Of a stretch of DNA of 64,000 nucleotides, positions 36,347-46,167 are shown piece after piece. The position numbers were made by a program, and so were the translations under genes. The stretch is from Nostoc commune NIES-4072. Its GTDB lineage: Bacteria; Cyanobacteriota; Cyanobacteriia; Cyanobacteriales; Nostocaceae. The notes under the pieces were generated by a model. The model did no database searches. It was given only the letters and a program-made list of their open reading frames with translations, and was not told where the DNA came from. Positions within the stretch are counted from its first letter, which is position 1. Every line of letters starts with the position of its first letter. The stretch lies in assembly GCF_003113895.1 (NCBI RefSeq), contig NZ_BDUD01000001.1, forward strand, positions 6,886,559 to 6,950,558. Direction: 5' to 3'.

Positions 36347-37348
36347 ATGACCATTTCCCAGGCAGCTGGAAACGTCTGCACAGTTTCTGCTTTGAATACA
36401 AAGAAACATCAAACAACTAATTCGGTGGACAGTGAAGTAATTTACTTACCCAATACTGATTGTACGATTAAGCCCCAGGCTTCTTTGTCAGCATTTACTT
36501 CCTATAGAGTTGGGGGAGCAGCTGATTTATACGTTGCTCCTCGAAACTTAGAATCACTGCAAGCAAGTCTTAAATACGCAAAAGAACGTAATTTAAAGGT
36601 GACAACACTGGGAGCAGGTTCTAACTTGCTAGTTAGCGATCGCGGTATCTCAGGCTTAGTCATTGCTACTCGTCATCTGCGCTTCAGCAACTTTGACCCC
36701 CAAACCGGTCAATTAACCGTTGCTGCTGGAGAATCAATTCCTAGTTTGGCATTGGCGGCAGCAGAATTAGGGTGGCAAGGATTGGAGTGGGCTGTTGGTA
36801 TCCCTGGAACAGTCGGAGGTGCCGTGGTCATGAATGCAGGGGCACATAATAGCTGTATCGCAGATATGTTAGTTAGCGCCCAAGTACTTTCACCCGATGG
36901 TACGCTGGAAACTCTTACCGCCGATCAGTTAGGTTATGGCTACCGAACTTCATTATTGCAAGGTGGCGATCGCATAGTCACTCAAGCCACTTTACAACTC
37001 GCGCCAGGTGCAGACCCAGCAAAAGTTGTGGCAATCACCAGAGAACACAAAAAGCATCGCTTGAGCACCCAACCATACAACTTCCCCAGTTGTGGAAGTG
37101 TGTTCCGCAATCCCAAACCTTACAGTGCTGGCTGGTTAATTGAACAAACTGGTCTGAAAGGCTACCAAATTGGTGGAGCGCAAGTAGCACAACTCCATGC
37201 TAATTTTATTGTTAACCGTGGTGGAGCAAAAGCTAGTGATATCTTCTGTCTCATTCGCCACATTCAACATCAAGTACAAGAACGTTGGTCTATTAATTTA
37301 GAACCAGAAGTCAAAATGCTCGGAGAGTTTCAAGGTGCTTGTGGATAG
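36347..37348 (+). CDS. murB: UDP-N-acetylenolpyruvoylglucosamine reductase
   Basis: The 333-aa flavoenzyme reduces the enolpyruvyl group to form UDP-MurNAc, the substrate of Mur[21 protein letters not shown], the FAD site [40 protein letters not shown] and the catalytic [20 protein letters not shown] are present. The first 40 or so residues are poorly conserved, so the start is less certain. It lies 124 bp after murC. Confidence 0.95.
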   Translation: MTISQAAGNVCTVSALNTKKHQTTNSVDSEVIYLPNTDCTIKPQASLSAFTSYRVGGAADLYVAPRNLESLQASLKYAKERNLKVTTLGAGSNLLVSDRGISGLVIATRHLRFSNFDPQTGQLTVAAGESIPSLALAAAELGWQGLEWAVGIPGTVGGAVVMNAGAHNSCIADMLVSAQVLSPDGTLETLTADQLGYGYRTSLLQGGDRIVTQATLQLAPGADPAKVVAITREHKKHRLSTQPYNFPSCGSVFRNPKPYSAGWLIEQTGLKGYQIGGAQVAQLHANFIVNRGGAKASDIFCLIRHIQHQVQERWSINLEPEVKMLGEFQGACG

Positions 37349-37688
37349 GGAATGGGGAGTAGGGAGTGGTGAGTGGGGAGTGGGGAATGGGAGAGATGAG
37401 GGGGATGAGGAAGAATTATAGGACTTACGCAAAAATTGCTAAAAAGCTTAATTTCTCGAACCGCCAAGACGCCAAGAGCGCCGAGAATTCGTAGAGTGTG
37501 CGTAAGTCCTAAATTAATAACCAATGTGCAATTCCCAATGCCTAATGCCCAATCCCCTATTCCCTACTCCCTACTCCCCACTCCCCATTCCATAACGCAT
37601 TAATTATTGGTAAAAAAAGAGGCAAATTACTTACCGCATCTATAATTGAATTTGATTTGTTATTCAACGCATACGCGTAAAACTAATT
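37349..37688. other. Spacer with STRR arrays around a small MITE
   Basis: GGGGAGT/GGGGAAT repeats (about 37350-37400) and the complementary CTACTCC/CCATTCC repeats (about 37555-37590) flank the MITE at 37421-37509. The two repeat runs could pair, bringing the MITE into a loop. The last 70 bp should hold the ybaB promoter. Confidence 0.6.
37421..37509. mobile_element. 89-bp MITE with TA target duplication
   Basis: GGACTTACGCA at 37421 and TGCGTAAGTCC ending at 37509 are perfect 11-bp terminal inverted repeats, flanked on both sides by TA. This fits a non-autonomous relative of IS630/Tc1-like elements, which target TA. A 42-bp relative occurs at 57832-57873. Confidence 0.7.
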
Positions 37689-38036
37689 ATGACAGGTAAA
37701 GGACAAGGATTCGGCTTTGGCTTAGGAAAAATGAAAGAATTGGCTGACGCTTTTAAGAAAGCGCAGCAAGTTCAAGAGGGCGCAAAGCGACTCCAAGAAG
37801 AATTGGAGCAAATGGAGATTCTAGGAGAATCTGGCGGTGGTCTGGTGAAGGTGATTGTCAGTGGTAATCAAGAACCCAAGCGGGTAGAAATTTCTCCAGA
37901 TGCTTTAGGAGAAGGTGCAGAAGTACTTTCTGATCTGGTGACAGTGGCAATGAAAGAAGCCTACAACAAATCTACAGCAACAATGCGGGAACGTATGGAA
38001 GAATTGACCAGTGGACTAGAACTTCCTGGATTTTAG
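37689..38036 (+). CDS. ybaB: YbaB/EbfC family nucleoid-associated protein
   Basis: The 115-aa protein has the YbaB core: an N-terminal helix [20 protein letters not shown] with coiled-coil character, then [20 protein letters not shown] and the C-terminal helix [20 protein letters not shown]. These proteins bind DNA as dimers and affect gene expression. It follows murB as in other cyanobacteria. Confidence 0.92.
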   Translation: MTGKGQGFGFGLGKMKELADAFKKAQQVQEGAKRLQEELEQMEILGESGGGLVKVIVSGNQEPKRVEISPDALGEGAEVLSDLVTVAMKEAYNKSTATMRERMEELTSGLELPGF

Positions 38037-38105
38037 TCATTAGTCATTAGTCATTGGTCATTGGACAAAGGACAAATGACTATTGACAAAGGACAAAGAA
38101 TATCT

Positions 38106-38585
38106 ATGGCTTACAAGTTGCTATTTGTCTGCTTAGGTAATATCTGCCGATCGCCATCGGCAGAAAACATTATGAATCATCTAATTGAGCAGGCTGGCTT
38201 AAGCGAACGCATACTCTGTGACTCTGCTGGTACATCTAGTTATCACGTTGGTAGCCCACCTGACAGACGCATGAGTGCTGCGGCTGCGACAAAGTTGGGA
38301 ATTAAACTACGTGGTCGAGCACGCCAGTTTCAAAAGTCAGACTTTCAAGACTTTGATTTCATTTTAGCGATGGATCAAGAAAATTATGAGAACATCCTCA
38401 CTCTTGATCAAACTAAGCAGTATCAGCATAAAGTACGTTTGATGTGCGAGTTTTGCTCTCGACACACCCTGAAGGAAGTTCCAGATCCCTATTACGGTGG
38501 TCAAGAGGGATTTAATCGGGTTATTGATTTACTGATCGATGCTTGTGAAGGTCTGCTGACAAAAGTTAGGAGTTATGAGTTATGA
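38106..38585 (+). CDS. Low molecular weight protein-tyrosine phosphatase
   Basis: From ATG 38106 (MAYKLLFVCLGNICRSPSAE) the protein has 159 residues, normal for the family. The P-loop CLGNICRS (CX5RS) gives the nucleophile Cys and the phosphate-binding Arg, and DPYYGGQEGF holds the general-acid Asp. Upstream codons of the open frame derive from a GACAAAGGACAAATGAC repeat, so the start is placed after it. It could reverse tyrosine phosphorylation such as that of the Wzc-like kinase at 49687 (inference). Confidence 0.9.
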   Translation: MAYKLLFVCLGNICRSPSAENIMNHLIEQAGLSERILCDSAGTSSYHVGSPPDRRMSAAAATKLGIKLRGRARQFQKSDFQDFDFILAMDQENYENILTLDQTKQYQHKVRLMCEFCSRHTLKEVPDPYYGGQEGFNRVIDLLIDACEGLLTKVRSYEL

Positions 38586-38599
38586 GTTAGGAATTTTAA

Positions 38600-38645
38600 T
38601 TCCCCACTTCTGTACAGACGCCATTAATCGCGTCTCTCCTCCTCA
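38600..38645. repeat. Degenerate copy of the AGACGCGATTAATCGCGTCT repeat
   Basis: TGTACAGACGCCATTAATCG followed by CGTCTCTCC at about 38612-38640 is an imperfect copy of the palindromes at 11364 and 30791. It sits between the convergent phosphatase and response regulator genes, where it may form a terminator hairpin. Confidence 0.6.
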
Positions 38646-38650
38646 CTTTT

Positions 38651-39340
38651 TTATTCCACCAAACCATGCTTTATCGCAAAACGCACTAATTCCGCTCGGT
38701 TGCTGGTTGAGGTTTTTCTCAATAAACTGCTAACATACTTTTCCACTGTGCGAGGACTTAGGTGTAGCTGATGACCCATTTCGGCATTAGAAAGACCATG
38801 AGTCAATAACTCTAAGACTTCCTGTTCTCTATGAGTTAGGGATGAGTGCAACTGGGATTTCTGAATTTGAGTGGAAAGAGAATTATGGGCATCCACCGCT
38901 TTTGTCGAGGCGGAAATGCCCAAACTCTCTTTATGAGAAAACCGATACTCCGATTGAATAATTTGCGATCGCTCCAAAAGATTGCGGATTGCTGCTGCTA
39001 ACTCTTCCAGTTCAAAAGGCTTGGGTAAGAATAAATCGCACCCTGACTGGTAGCCCAAAATTCTTTCCTGGGTCTTAGTTCGGGCTGTTAATAAAATTAC
39101 AGGTAATAACCGAAACACTGGTTGTTGACGTACCCGGCGCACTAATTCGTAGCCATTCATCTGTGGCATCACGATATCCGTGACAATTAAATCTGGATGA
39201 TGTTCATCCACCATAGCCAAAGCCTCTTGACCGTCATTAGCCGTAATCACCGAGTAGCCAGACAGTTCAAGATAGTCACTAACAGACAGGCGAGTGCCCA
39301 AATCATCATCCACTACAAGGATCGTCAAGGGCATGGACAA
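38651..39340 (-). CDS. NarL/LuxR-type response regulator
   Basis: The 229-aa protein has an N-terminal receiver domain (ILVVDDDLGTRLSVSDYLEL, phosphoacceptor Asp in DLIVTDIVMPQMNGYELV, LLTARTKTQERI with the conserved Thr, and FLPKPF with the conserved Lys) and a C-terminal LuxR-type HTH (LTHREQEVLELLTHGLSNAE, LSPRTVEKYVSSLLRKTSTS). No partner kinase is adjacent. In Anabaena a similar regulator lies near this murC-murB-ybaB region. Confidence 0.93.
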   Translation of the reverse strand: MSMPLTILVVDDDLGTRLSVSDYLELSGYSVITANDGQEALAMVDEHHPDLIVTDIVMPQMNGYELVRRVRQQPVFRLLPVILLTARTKTQERILGYQSGCDLFLPKPFELEELAAAIRNLLERSQIIQSEYRFSHKESLGISASTKAVDAHNSLSTQIQKSQLHSSLTHREQEVLELLTHGLSNAEMGHQLHLSPRTVEKYVSSLLRKTSTSNRAELVRFAIKHGLVE

Positions 39341-39969
39341 TACACCCCTAGCATTTTTTTACTCAGAAATTTGCTTTTACGCGCTTCATCAATGAACACA
39401 GACAATAATATTCTTATGTCTCATACTATGACAGGATTACCACCTAATGATGTTTTTAGGGATGATTTATAAAGAAAATCTTAAATCCTTAGAAAGGGTT
39501 AAAGAAGTGTAACTCACCTTTGACTCGCTCTCTTTGGGAGGCATAGAGAGCTTTGTCGTTTGTAACAACTCATCAATAAAGCACAGTAAATACTACCATA
39601 GTGTAAATTAATATTAACTTAATAAATAATTTAATAAAAGCTAAGTAGGAATAAATATCTGTTATTTTTTGTTCTTTGTAATTAATTTTTAGCTAATCAC
39701 TAATGATTATTGGTATCATCCCAATTCTTTATAAAACTACACAAAATCAAACTAGGTAAGACTTAGGGCTTAAGCCTCAAGTCTTACCTAACTCACAGGT
39801 TATCGGTATCATATAACTTAAAGTTGCCAGAAAACTCTTAATTGTGAACTGATAAAAGCTAAATTAGTGATATAGAGTTCATAATTTATAGCGGTTCTAA
39901 GATAAAGCCTATAATTAACAAAAAATCTAAATAATTTTTTAGGTACATTTAAAGCACACAAAATTATCA
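39341..39969. other. AT-rich spacer with a near-perfect 38-bp palindrome (39753-39790)
   Basis: TAGGTAAGACTT (39753-39764) pairs perfectly with AAGTCTTACCTA (39779-39790), and the middle contains GGCTTAAGCC, so nearly the whole 38 bp is palindromic. It could be a factor-independent terminator without a U-tract, an operator, or a mobile repeat. A 26-codon frame at 39392-39472 is too weak to call. The smpB promoter should be at the right end. Confidence 0.6.
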
Positions 39970-40437
39970 ATGAGCGACAAGAGCGACAGTTACAAAGTTA
40001 TTAGCGACAACCGCCAAGCCCGTTATTTGTATGAAATTCTAGAAACTTACGAAGCTGGAATTGAGTTGACAGGAACCGAGGTTAAGTCGATTCGTGCGGG
40101 TAAAGTCAATCTCAAAGATGGCTATGCTTTGCTTCGCAATGGTGAAGCATGGTTGATCAATGTCCATATCTCGCCTTATAACGCTAGTGGACAATACTTT
40201 AATCATGAACCACGGCGTACACGGAAGCTGCTGTTGCATCGCAAAGAACTCCGCAAGCTAATTGGCACAGTAGAACAGCAGGGTCTAACTTTAATCCCTT
40301 TGAAAATGTATCTCAAACGTGGCTGGGTAAAAGTAAGTATAGCCCTTGGCAAAGGTAAAAAGCTCCACGATAAACGAGAAGACCTGAAACGACGCCAAGA
40401 CCAGCGTGACATTCAACGGGCAATGAAAAACTATTGA
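39970..40437 (+). CDS. smpB: SsrA-binding protein SmpB
   Basis: The 155-aa protein binds tmRNA and directs it to stalled ribosomes for trans-translation. YEILETYEAGIELTGTEVKS, IRAGKVNLKDGYALLRNGEA, HEPRRTRKLLLHRKELRKL and the C-terminal basic tail KLHDKREDLKRRQDQRDIQR are typical. The tmRNA gene itself is not in the window. Confidence 0.97.
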   Translation: MSDKSDSYKVISDNRQARYLYEILETYEAGIELTGTEVKSIRAGKVNLKDGYALLRNGEAWLINVHISPYNASGQYFNHEPRRTRKLLLHRKELRKLIGTVEQQGLTLIPLKMYLKRGWVKVSIALGKGKKLHDKREDLKRRQDQRDIQRAMKNY

Positions 40438-40618
40438 GTGTCAGTGTCGCTAAACTACCACACCACAGTGAGAAACCAATTGCTGTAAAAAGCATGTTGT
40501 ATGTCCATAGCGTGAGTTGTGAAAATTTATAGTTTATAGCCGCAGATTGATTTTCTTAAAGTTGAAAATCGATAAAGTGGTGAGTAACTTCGGATGGCAT
40601 AAGGAATTGTCACAACTT

Positions 40619-40903
40619 ATGAAAAGTAATTTCATTAGAGCTATTGGTGCTGGCGTTCTCACCTTGAGTATGGGAATTTTACCCTTAACTCTATCCGCAC
40701 AAGCTCAAACGACAACTGACCCCGGAGCCAATACTGGTTCAGGAACGACCACTTACAATAATGATCGCAACGGTTTTGATTGGGGTTGGCTGGGATTAAT
40801 TGGTCTAGCTGGTTTGGCTGGTTTGGCTGGTAAAAAGAGTGAGAACCAACCTACTGCTTACCGCGACCCTAATGCTCCAAGCGCCACTACCTACAGAGAT
40901 TAG
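40619..40903 (+). CDS. WGxxGxxG family secreted protein
   Basis: From ATG 40619 (MKSNFIRAIGAGVLTLSMGI) the product has 94 residues. A signal peptide ends near LSAQAQ. A Thr/Gly-rich segment follows, then FDWGWLGLIGLAGLAGLAGKK, the WGxxGxxG transmembrane motif with a basic cap, and a polar tail of about 24 residues. This small-protein family of cyanobacteria has unknown function. The frame is open 24 codons upstream but lacks the signal-peptide start. Confidence 0.8.
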   Translation: MKSNFIRAIGAGVLTLSMGILPLTLSAQAQTTTDPGANTGSGTTTYNNDRNGFDWGWLGLIGLAGLAGLAGKKSENQPTAYRDPNAPSATTYRD

Positions 40904-41116
40904 TACTGCAAGGCGGAAGTCAAAAGGAGTCAGCCAGGCGTTGGGCGACTTAAAAGCGCTGAAGTAAGTGCCTCTCAAAAGTCAAAAGGCTTTAATTCTC
41001 TTGTGCTTTCTGGTTGAACGAAATGTAGGTTTATTTCCGCCCACCTGTACTAGACAATAGAAAATTTTTGAAGTTGTCAGTTGTTCAGTAGAAAAACAAC
41101 TGACAATTTAATCATG

Positions 41117-42535
41117 TTAGTTTACTGTTGATTCTAAGTTAGATGAATTTGTCTGGTTTTGAGCTAAAGGTGTCCAATAGCTAGCAATTAAGGCAACTAT
41201 GAGCCACCAGAGGGTATTAACTTCAGGACGATACCAAACAGTATCTACGGTTCCATGAGCTAGCATCCCCAACAAAATAGCGATCGCTCCAATTAACCAA
41301 AATCCTTCTACACTTCTCAATCGTCGCAGTCGTCGCATTTGTATAAATGCCGTGTTAAATGTGACAATTATTAGCCAGAGAAAGCAGGCTAAACCAACAA
41401 AGCCAGTTTCTACAGTCACTTCAAACAAAATCGAATAGGCACTCAAAGCAGTGTAACGAGGGCGTTGGTAAAGAGGATAAACTTGATTAAAAGAGTTGTG
41501 ACCAGGGCCAATGCCGAAAATGGGGCGATCGCGAATCATCTCGAAAACAGCATCCCAAACATTTCGGCGAAAATTATTACTGCTATCTTGACGGTCAGCA
41601 AAAATGCTGAACACTCGTAGGCGCACTGGCTCTACAAATATCACTGCTAGCAACAATATACCGATCAAACCTCCTAAAACAATCGGTAGCGACCAGGTAC
41701 GCCAAAAACGAGGCATTTCCACGCTTTTCCAATAAACTAGCAATGCCATCACAGCCAAAATTGCCACCACTAGCCCAATCCAACCGCCACGACTAAAAGT
41801 GAGGATCAGGCAGGCAGTATTGACAATTAACATTGTTAATGCTAAAGCTTTTTTGATCCAACTTTGCCATGCAAAAATTGCTACTAAGCTAAAAATTACT
41901 GCTGGTAAAAGGTATCCAGCCAATAAGTTAGGATTGCCTAAATAACTGTAGACTCTGGTAGTTTTAGACAGAGGAGATTCTGGATCAACCCAAGTTGCCA
42001 GTGCCGTGGCTCCAAAAAACCATTGCCGCAACCCATATACACTGACAATTAACGATACGTGTAGGTAAAGGATGATAATCCAAGACCGGAGGCGAGGCGA
42101 CCTCAGTATCCTGGCACAAAGGGCAAATAGCAGCAAATACAAGGTTAACGTTCCCAAGTCGTTAAGTGCGGCTTTTTTCACTGGTGATAATGCCGTTGCG
42201 ATTGCGGCAACCCCCCAGTAGAGCAACACCAGTAGGTGAATGGGAGTGACTGAGGAGACATTTGCTGGTGTTGCTTCATCAGATAAAGTCAACAACAGCC
42301 AAAATGCTACACAAGCCACCAGCAACAAGCCGATCAATGTACTCGAAGTAAAAGGTGCAAGCGCATATACTAAACTGAGTAAAGCAGCTGCTGTCGCATC
42401 TCCCCACTGAATCAAGACGCTGGTTTGTCGCCAAGAACTTAACAGTCCCACCAGAAAACGATGTACATAACTGGTAGCAAGGTATTCTTTGAGCGGGAAA
42501 GATGATAAAGTAAATCGTTGCCAGACTAAATTCAT
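41117..42535 (-). CDS. ictB: IctB family membrane protein (O-antigen ligase superfamily)
   Basis: From ATG 42535 (MNLVWQRFTLSSFPLKEYLA) the protein has 472 residues and about 10 membrane segments. It matches cyanobacterial IctB along its length, for example TPIHLLVLLYWGVAAIATAL, VYSYLGNPNLLAGYLLPAV, LTFSRGGWIGLVVAILAVMA and IGPGHNSFNQVYPLYQRPRY. IctB was first linked to inorganic carbon accumulation, but its fold is that of O-antigen ligase/Wzy proteins, so a glycan role is equally plausible. The exopolysaccharide genes 2 kb away fit the latter. Confidence 0.9.
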   Translation of the reverse strand: MNLVWQRFTLSSFPLKEYLATSYVHRFLVGLLSSWRQTSVLIQWGDATAAALLSLVYALAPFTSSTLIGLLLVACVAFWLLLTLSDEATPANVSSVTPIHLLVLLYWGVAAIATALSPVKKAALNDLGTLTLYLLLFALCARILRSPRLRSWIIILYLHVSLIVSVYGLRQWFFGATALATWVDPESPLSKTTRVYSYLGNPNLLAGYLLPAVIFSLVAIFAWQSWIKKALALTMLIVNTACLILTFSRGGWIGLVVAILAVMALLVYWKSVEMPRFWRTWSLPIVLGGLIGILLLAVIFVEPVRLRVFSIFADRQDSSNNFRRNVWDAVFEMIRDRPIFGIGPGHNSFNQVYPLYQRPRYTALSAYSILFEVTVETGFVGLACFLWLIIVTFNTAFIQMRRLRRLRSVEGFWLIGAIAILLGMLAHGTVDTVWYRPEVNTLWWLIVALIASYWTPLAQNQTNSSNLESTVN

Positions 42536-42804
42536 AAAAAACATTGCGATCAATTAGCCTGCCGACGCAGAACTTGGAATTGATCATAATGCCTATGGCT
42601 ATAAAAAGATAATAACGAAATTGCAGTTTAGTAATGATGCTCTTATTCATAGCGATCAGCCACTACCTGTAATCTAAAACACTTCAGCTAATACTAAGTG
42701 AAGATAGCCGTTGACTAACCCTTCACCTAGTTACTACATAACAAAGCATGAATTTATATTTCCTTATTATTTATAATCCGCACCCTGTTCCCTGCTAGCT
42801 GTAA

Positions 42805-44364
42805 TTAGACATCGCTAATTGTTTGTGAAGAAGTCGTCAATTGCAGTGGCAAAGAAAGCACATAACGATATCCTGATTCTGGTGAACCTTGAATCAAAAT
42901 TTGTCCACTATGCAATTCTGCCAGTTGACAACTTAGCAACAGACCCAAACTTTCACGAGAGATATTTCCATTCGATTTAGCTAAATTTATACCTGAACTA
43001 GCAGCAAATAAATTTGAGTGATTCGCACTCAAGTGATTTGAATTATCCACCGCTACTGATGAAATATCTCCTTGCTCCTGGTTTTGTCCATGAGTATTGT
43101 AAGTTGCTACTTCACCTGTTAGCTCCAGCAGCGACAAAGAATTGAGACGGAAGTAGGGATCAACTTCAGTAATACCATCCCCTAGCCAAGGGTGGGAAAC
43201 CCAAATAGTAATGTTGAGCGTATCTTCCTTGTAAGAAACATGAATACGAACAATGCTACCTGTAGCCGAAAGTTGAATCACACTGAAAACCAGGTGATAG
43301 AGGATTTGCCGCACCTTGTCTTTATCTAAAGGCCAAATGCGATTGCGTCCTGGTTCTATAGAGAGGCGAATATCTTGTTCGCGGCGATTAGCTGCTTCTT
43401 CAAGGGTATTGATAGCTTGTTGACACAGCATTTCGATATCCACAGGAGCTATATTTAGCACAGTTGAATTTTCATCCATAGCTCCTAGTTCGGTAATTTC
43501 GTTTACTAAGGAAAGTAAGTACCGACCACTGTGTTGGATAATTTCCAAATATTCTCTCTGCTTAGTCGTCAAAGGCCCATAAATCTCACGTCCTAAAACA
43601 CTAGCCATACCAAGTACAGATGTTAAGGGCGTGCGTAACTCCTGAGTTAGCTGATCCAAAAGTTCCAGTTTCAGTTCCTTGGTAGAAACAGAGCCGCTAT
43701 CTGTGGTGGCTGGGGTGATTTTAATTTCAGTATTCCGTTCGTCATTGATTGAAAATATCGGAGCAATTACGGGTGTACTTGATTCGAGTTTCCGTTGCAG
43801 AAGTCGGTTACGTTCAAATTCACTCATGCTCCAACGAGCTATGATTTGTAAAAACTCAATGTCTCGGTTTGTAAAATTGCGCGGCACTAAATCCATTACC
43901 GCTAATGCACCCAAACAATTTCCCTCAGCATCAATCAGTGGCGCTCCTAAGTAAGCACGAATACCATAATCCTGCACTAACTTGCTGCTAACAAGTACTG
44001 GATCTGTCAGGTTATGCGTATCATTAATTACAAATATTTGAAGACTCTCTACTACTTGAGTGCAAAAGGATTCCCGACGTGACAGTTGGCGGCTTTGTGC
44101 TAAATGATTCATTAGCCCCAGCCTAGATAAGCCCACCGCCGACTTGAACCAGTGACGTTCTTGATCCACAAATCCCAATATGGAAATTGGTGCTTCCAAA
44201 AAGTGGGCAGCAGTCTGTGTGGCTTCTTCAAAAACCGGAATCGTCTCTGGTTGCCGCAAACCTAAATCTGACAAAGCTTTAAGGCGTTGTTGTTCTCTTG
44301 ATTCATGAGAGTCCCAACCATCCTTTAGAGCAAATAATTTATTTTCAGGCTCTACCATTGCCAC
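42805..44364 (-). CDS. GAF domain sensor kinase homologue with degenerate catalytic core
   Basis: The 519-aa protein has a GAF domain (about residues 40-185: FLEAPISILGFVDQERHWFK, YLGAPLIDAEGNCLGALAVM). A dimerisation helix follows in which the phosphoacceptor box reads TQELRTPLTSVLG, with Gln241 in place of His. The ATPase region keeps only a weak N box (QILYHLVFSVIQLSATG), and glycine-rich lids are not evident. It is probably a pseudokinase or scaffold that still binds a small molecule or redox signal. No response regulator is adjacent. Confidence 0.8.
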   Translation of the reverse strand: MAMVEPENKLFALKDGWDSHESREQQRLKALSDLGLRQPETIPVFEEATQTAAHFLEAPISILGFVDQERHWFKSAVGLSRLGLMNHLAQSRQLSRRESFCTQVVESLQIFVINDTHNLTDPVLVSSKLVQDYGIRAYLGAPLIDAEGNCLGALAVMDLVPRNFTNRDIEFLQIIARWSMSEFERNRLLQRKLESSTPVIAPIFSINDERNTEIKITPATTDSGSVSTKELKLELLDQLTQELRTPLTSVLGMASVLGREIYGPLTTKQREYLEIIQHSGRYLLSLVNEITELGAMDENSTVLNIAPVDIEMLCQQAINTLEEAANRREQDIRLSIEPGRNRIWPLDKDKVRQILYHLVFSVIQLSATGSIVRIHVSYKEDTLNITIWVSHPWLGDGITEVDPYFRLNSLSLLELTGEVATYNTHGQNQEQGDISSVAVDNSNHLSANHSNLFAASSGINLAKSNGNISRESLGLLLSCQLAELHSGQILIQGSPESGYRYVLSLPLQLTTSSQTISDV

Positions 44365-44882
44365 TGCTACCTTAATAATTTCTCGATACTGTAATTGATA
44401 TAAGCCCTATCTGGGTTATCAATTGCTATTTTTAAGCATTCCCTAATTTTGCCTCTGACAAACAAATTTGGAGCAAAAATTTTTTATCTCTGACATTAAG
44501 TCGGTTATTGGTGCTGAATATTCTTTATCTAACGCTGGTGTAGCCTTTATTGCTTGGGATTTTATAGCCAGACTGCGTTAGATTTAGATTCAGCCAGGGT
44601 AAGCTAATGCTAAGGATACAATACAAAGGGGCTGTCATTCTTTATGTACAGAAGGAAAAATTCTGACTGGTATATTAAAGGTAAATTTACTGAGTAACTT
44701 ATAATCATGTAGCTTTTATAGCAATTATTACTTATAACAGCTAGCACTAATGGCGGACAATCCTAGATACTTTATATAAGTCTCGATTCAATAGATTAAA
44801 CCTAATACAATTTTATGCTGAAATTGTGCAGGCTTTTTTATTTTTTCCATCCGAGGAAATATTTTTTTGAGGACAATTGGTA
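44365..44882. other. Spacer between divergent GAF kinase and DegT genes
   Basis: About 518 bp with no gene I can support. It should contain both promoters. A GAGGA ribosome site for the DegT gene lies at 44871-44875. Confidence 0.5.
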
Positions 44883-46073
44883 ATGAATAAAATGACCATT
44901 AGAGTACCTTTTGTAGACTTGAAGTTACAACACGAACCAATTCAAACGCAATTGCAAGATGCAATCCAATCTGTATTGGAACAAGGAGATTTTATTTTAG
45001 GGCAAGCAGTCTCAGATTTTGAAGCAGCATTTGCAACAGCGTCTGGTGCAGCTTATGGAATTGGTGTTGCATCAGGAACAGATGCGATCGCTCTCGGATT
45101 GCAAGCGTGTAATATTGGCGCTGGTGATGAAGTGATTTTACCAGCAAACACTTTTATCGCAACCTTGATTGGGGTACAACGGGCTGGCGCGAAGCCAATT
45201 TTGGTAGATTGCGATCGCCAAACAGCTTTAATTGACTTAAGAAAAGCAGCAAAGGCAATTACGCCTCATACCAAAGCAATTATCCCTGTACATCTCTATG
45301 GTCAAATGGTATTACCAAGTGAACTATTGAATTTTGCTGATACCTACAAATTACTAATTTTTGAAGATGCTGCACAAGCACACCTTGCCCAAAGAGACGG
45401 ATATCACGCTGGTTCAGTCGGAATAGCAGCAGCTTTTAGTTTCTATCCCAGCAAAAATTTGGGAGCATTTGGGGATGGAGGAATGCTGCTGACACGAGAT
45501 TTAGATGTAGCTCAAAAGATGATGCGCTTGCGAAATTATGGTGCATCGCAAAAGTATTTTCATACTGAACCAGGTACAAATAGCCGCTTGGATACTTTAC
45601 AAGCAGCAGTTTTGCACCAAAAATTACCATATTTGTCACAATGGAATCGCGCTCGCTTGACTATTGCCCAACAGTATGATAAAGAACTAGCACCCTTGGC
45701 AAATGCTGGTATTATCCCTATAGAAAACCAAAGTGATACAGGCCATGTGTATCATCTATATGTCATTAGAGTTGATGATTCTTGTCCCATAGAACGCCAG
45801 CAACTCCAAGAAAAACTTACAGCAGTAGGAATCCAAACTGGCATTCATTACCCAATTCCTTGTCATCTCCAACCGGCATTCACCAACTTAGGCTATCAGC
45901 CTGGAGATTTTCCCCAAGCAGAAAAATTGTCAAAAGAAATATTATCATTACCGATGTATCCTGGTTTGACCAGTAGCCAAATTAAAGAAGTTATAACAGC
46001 GATCGCTCATGCAGTCTCAACTTCTAAAACAGATAAACCATCTCATGCTGACCTTGGTAGCGTGGTAGCCTGA
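44883..46073 (+). CDS. DegT/DnrJ/EryC1/StrS family sugar aminotransferase
   Basis: The PLP enzyme has about 396 residues from ATG 44883. RVPFVDLKLQHEPIQTQLQD, GVASGTDAIALGLQACNIG, VILPANTFIATLIGVQRAG, VHLYGQM and the PLP-lysine motif FSFYPSKNLGAFGDGGML mark the family, which transaminates keto-sugar nucleotides for surface glycans. The C-terminal HYPIPCHLQPAF block is also typical. It heads an exosortase and polysaccharide-export block, so it likely makes an amino sugar for the exopolysaccharide. Confidence 0.92.
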   Translation: MNKMTIRVPFVDLKLQHEPIQTQLQDAIQSVLEQGDFILGQAVSDFEAAFATASGAAYGIGVASGTDAIALGLQACNIGAGDEVILPANTFIATLIGVQRAGAKPILVDCDRQTALIDLRKAAKAITPHTKAIIPVHLYGQMVLPSELLNFADTYKLLIFEDAAQAHLAQRDGYHAGSVGIAAAFSFYPSKNLGAFGDGGMLLTRDLDVAQKMMRLRNYGASQKYFHTEPGTNSRLDTLQAAVLHQKLPYLSQWNRARLTIAQQYDKELAPLANAGIIPIENQSDTGHVYHLYVIRVDDSCPIERQQLQEKLTAVGIQTGIHYPIPCHLQPAFTNLGYQPGDFPQAEKLSKEILSLPMYPGLTSSQIKEVITAIAHAVSTSKTDKPSHADLGSVVA

Positions 46074-46167
46074 AGTTAATTCATACCTAATGTGCATCTA
46101 ACAATAAGACATTAGTCATTTGTACTATCTCTCAAATTAATCACCAATGACTAATGACCAATGACTA

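Noticed and set aside
39392..39472. 26-codon frame in the spacer before smpB
   Set aside because: Too short, no Shine-Dalgarno, and no conserved pattern.
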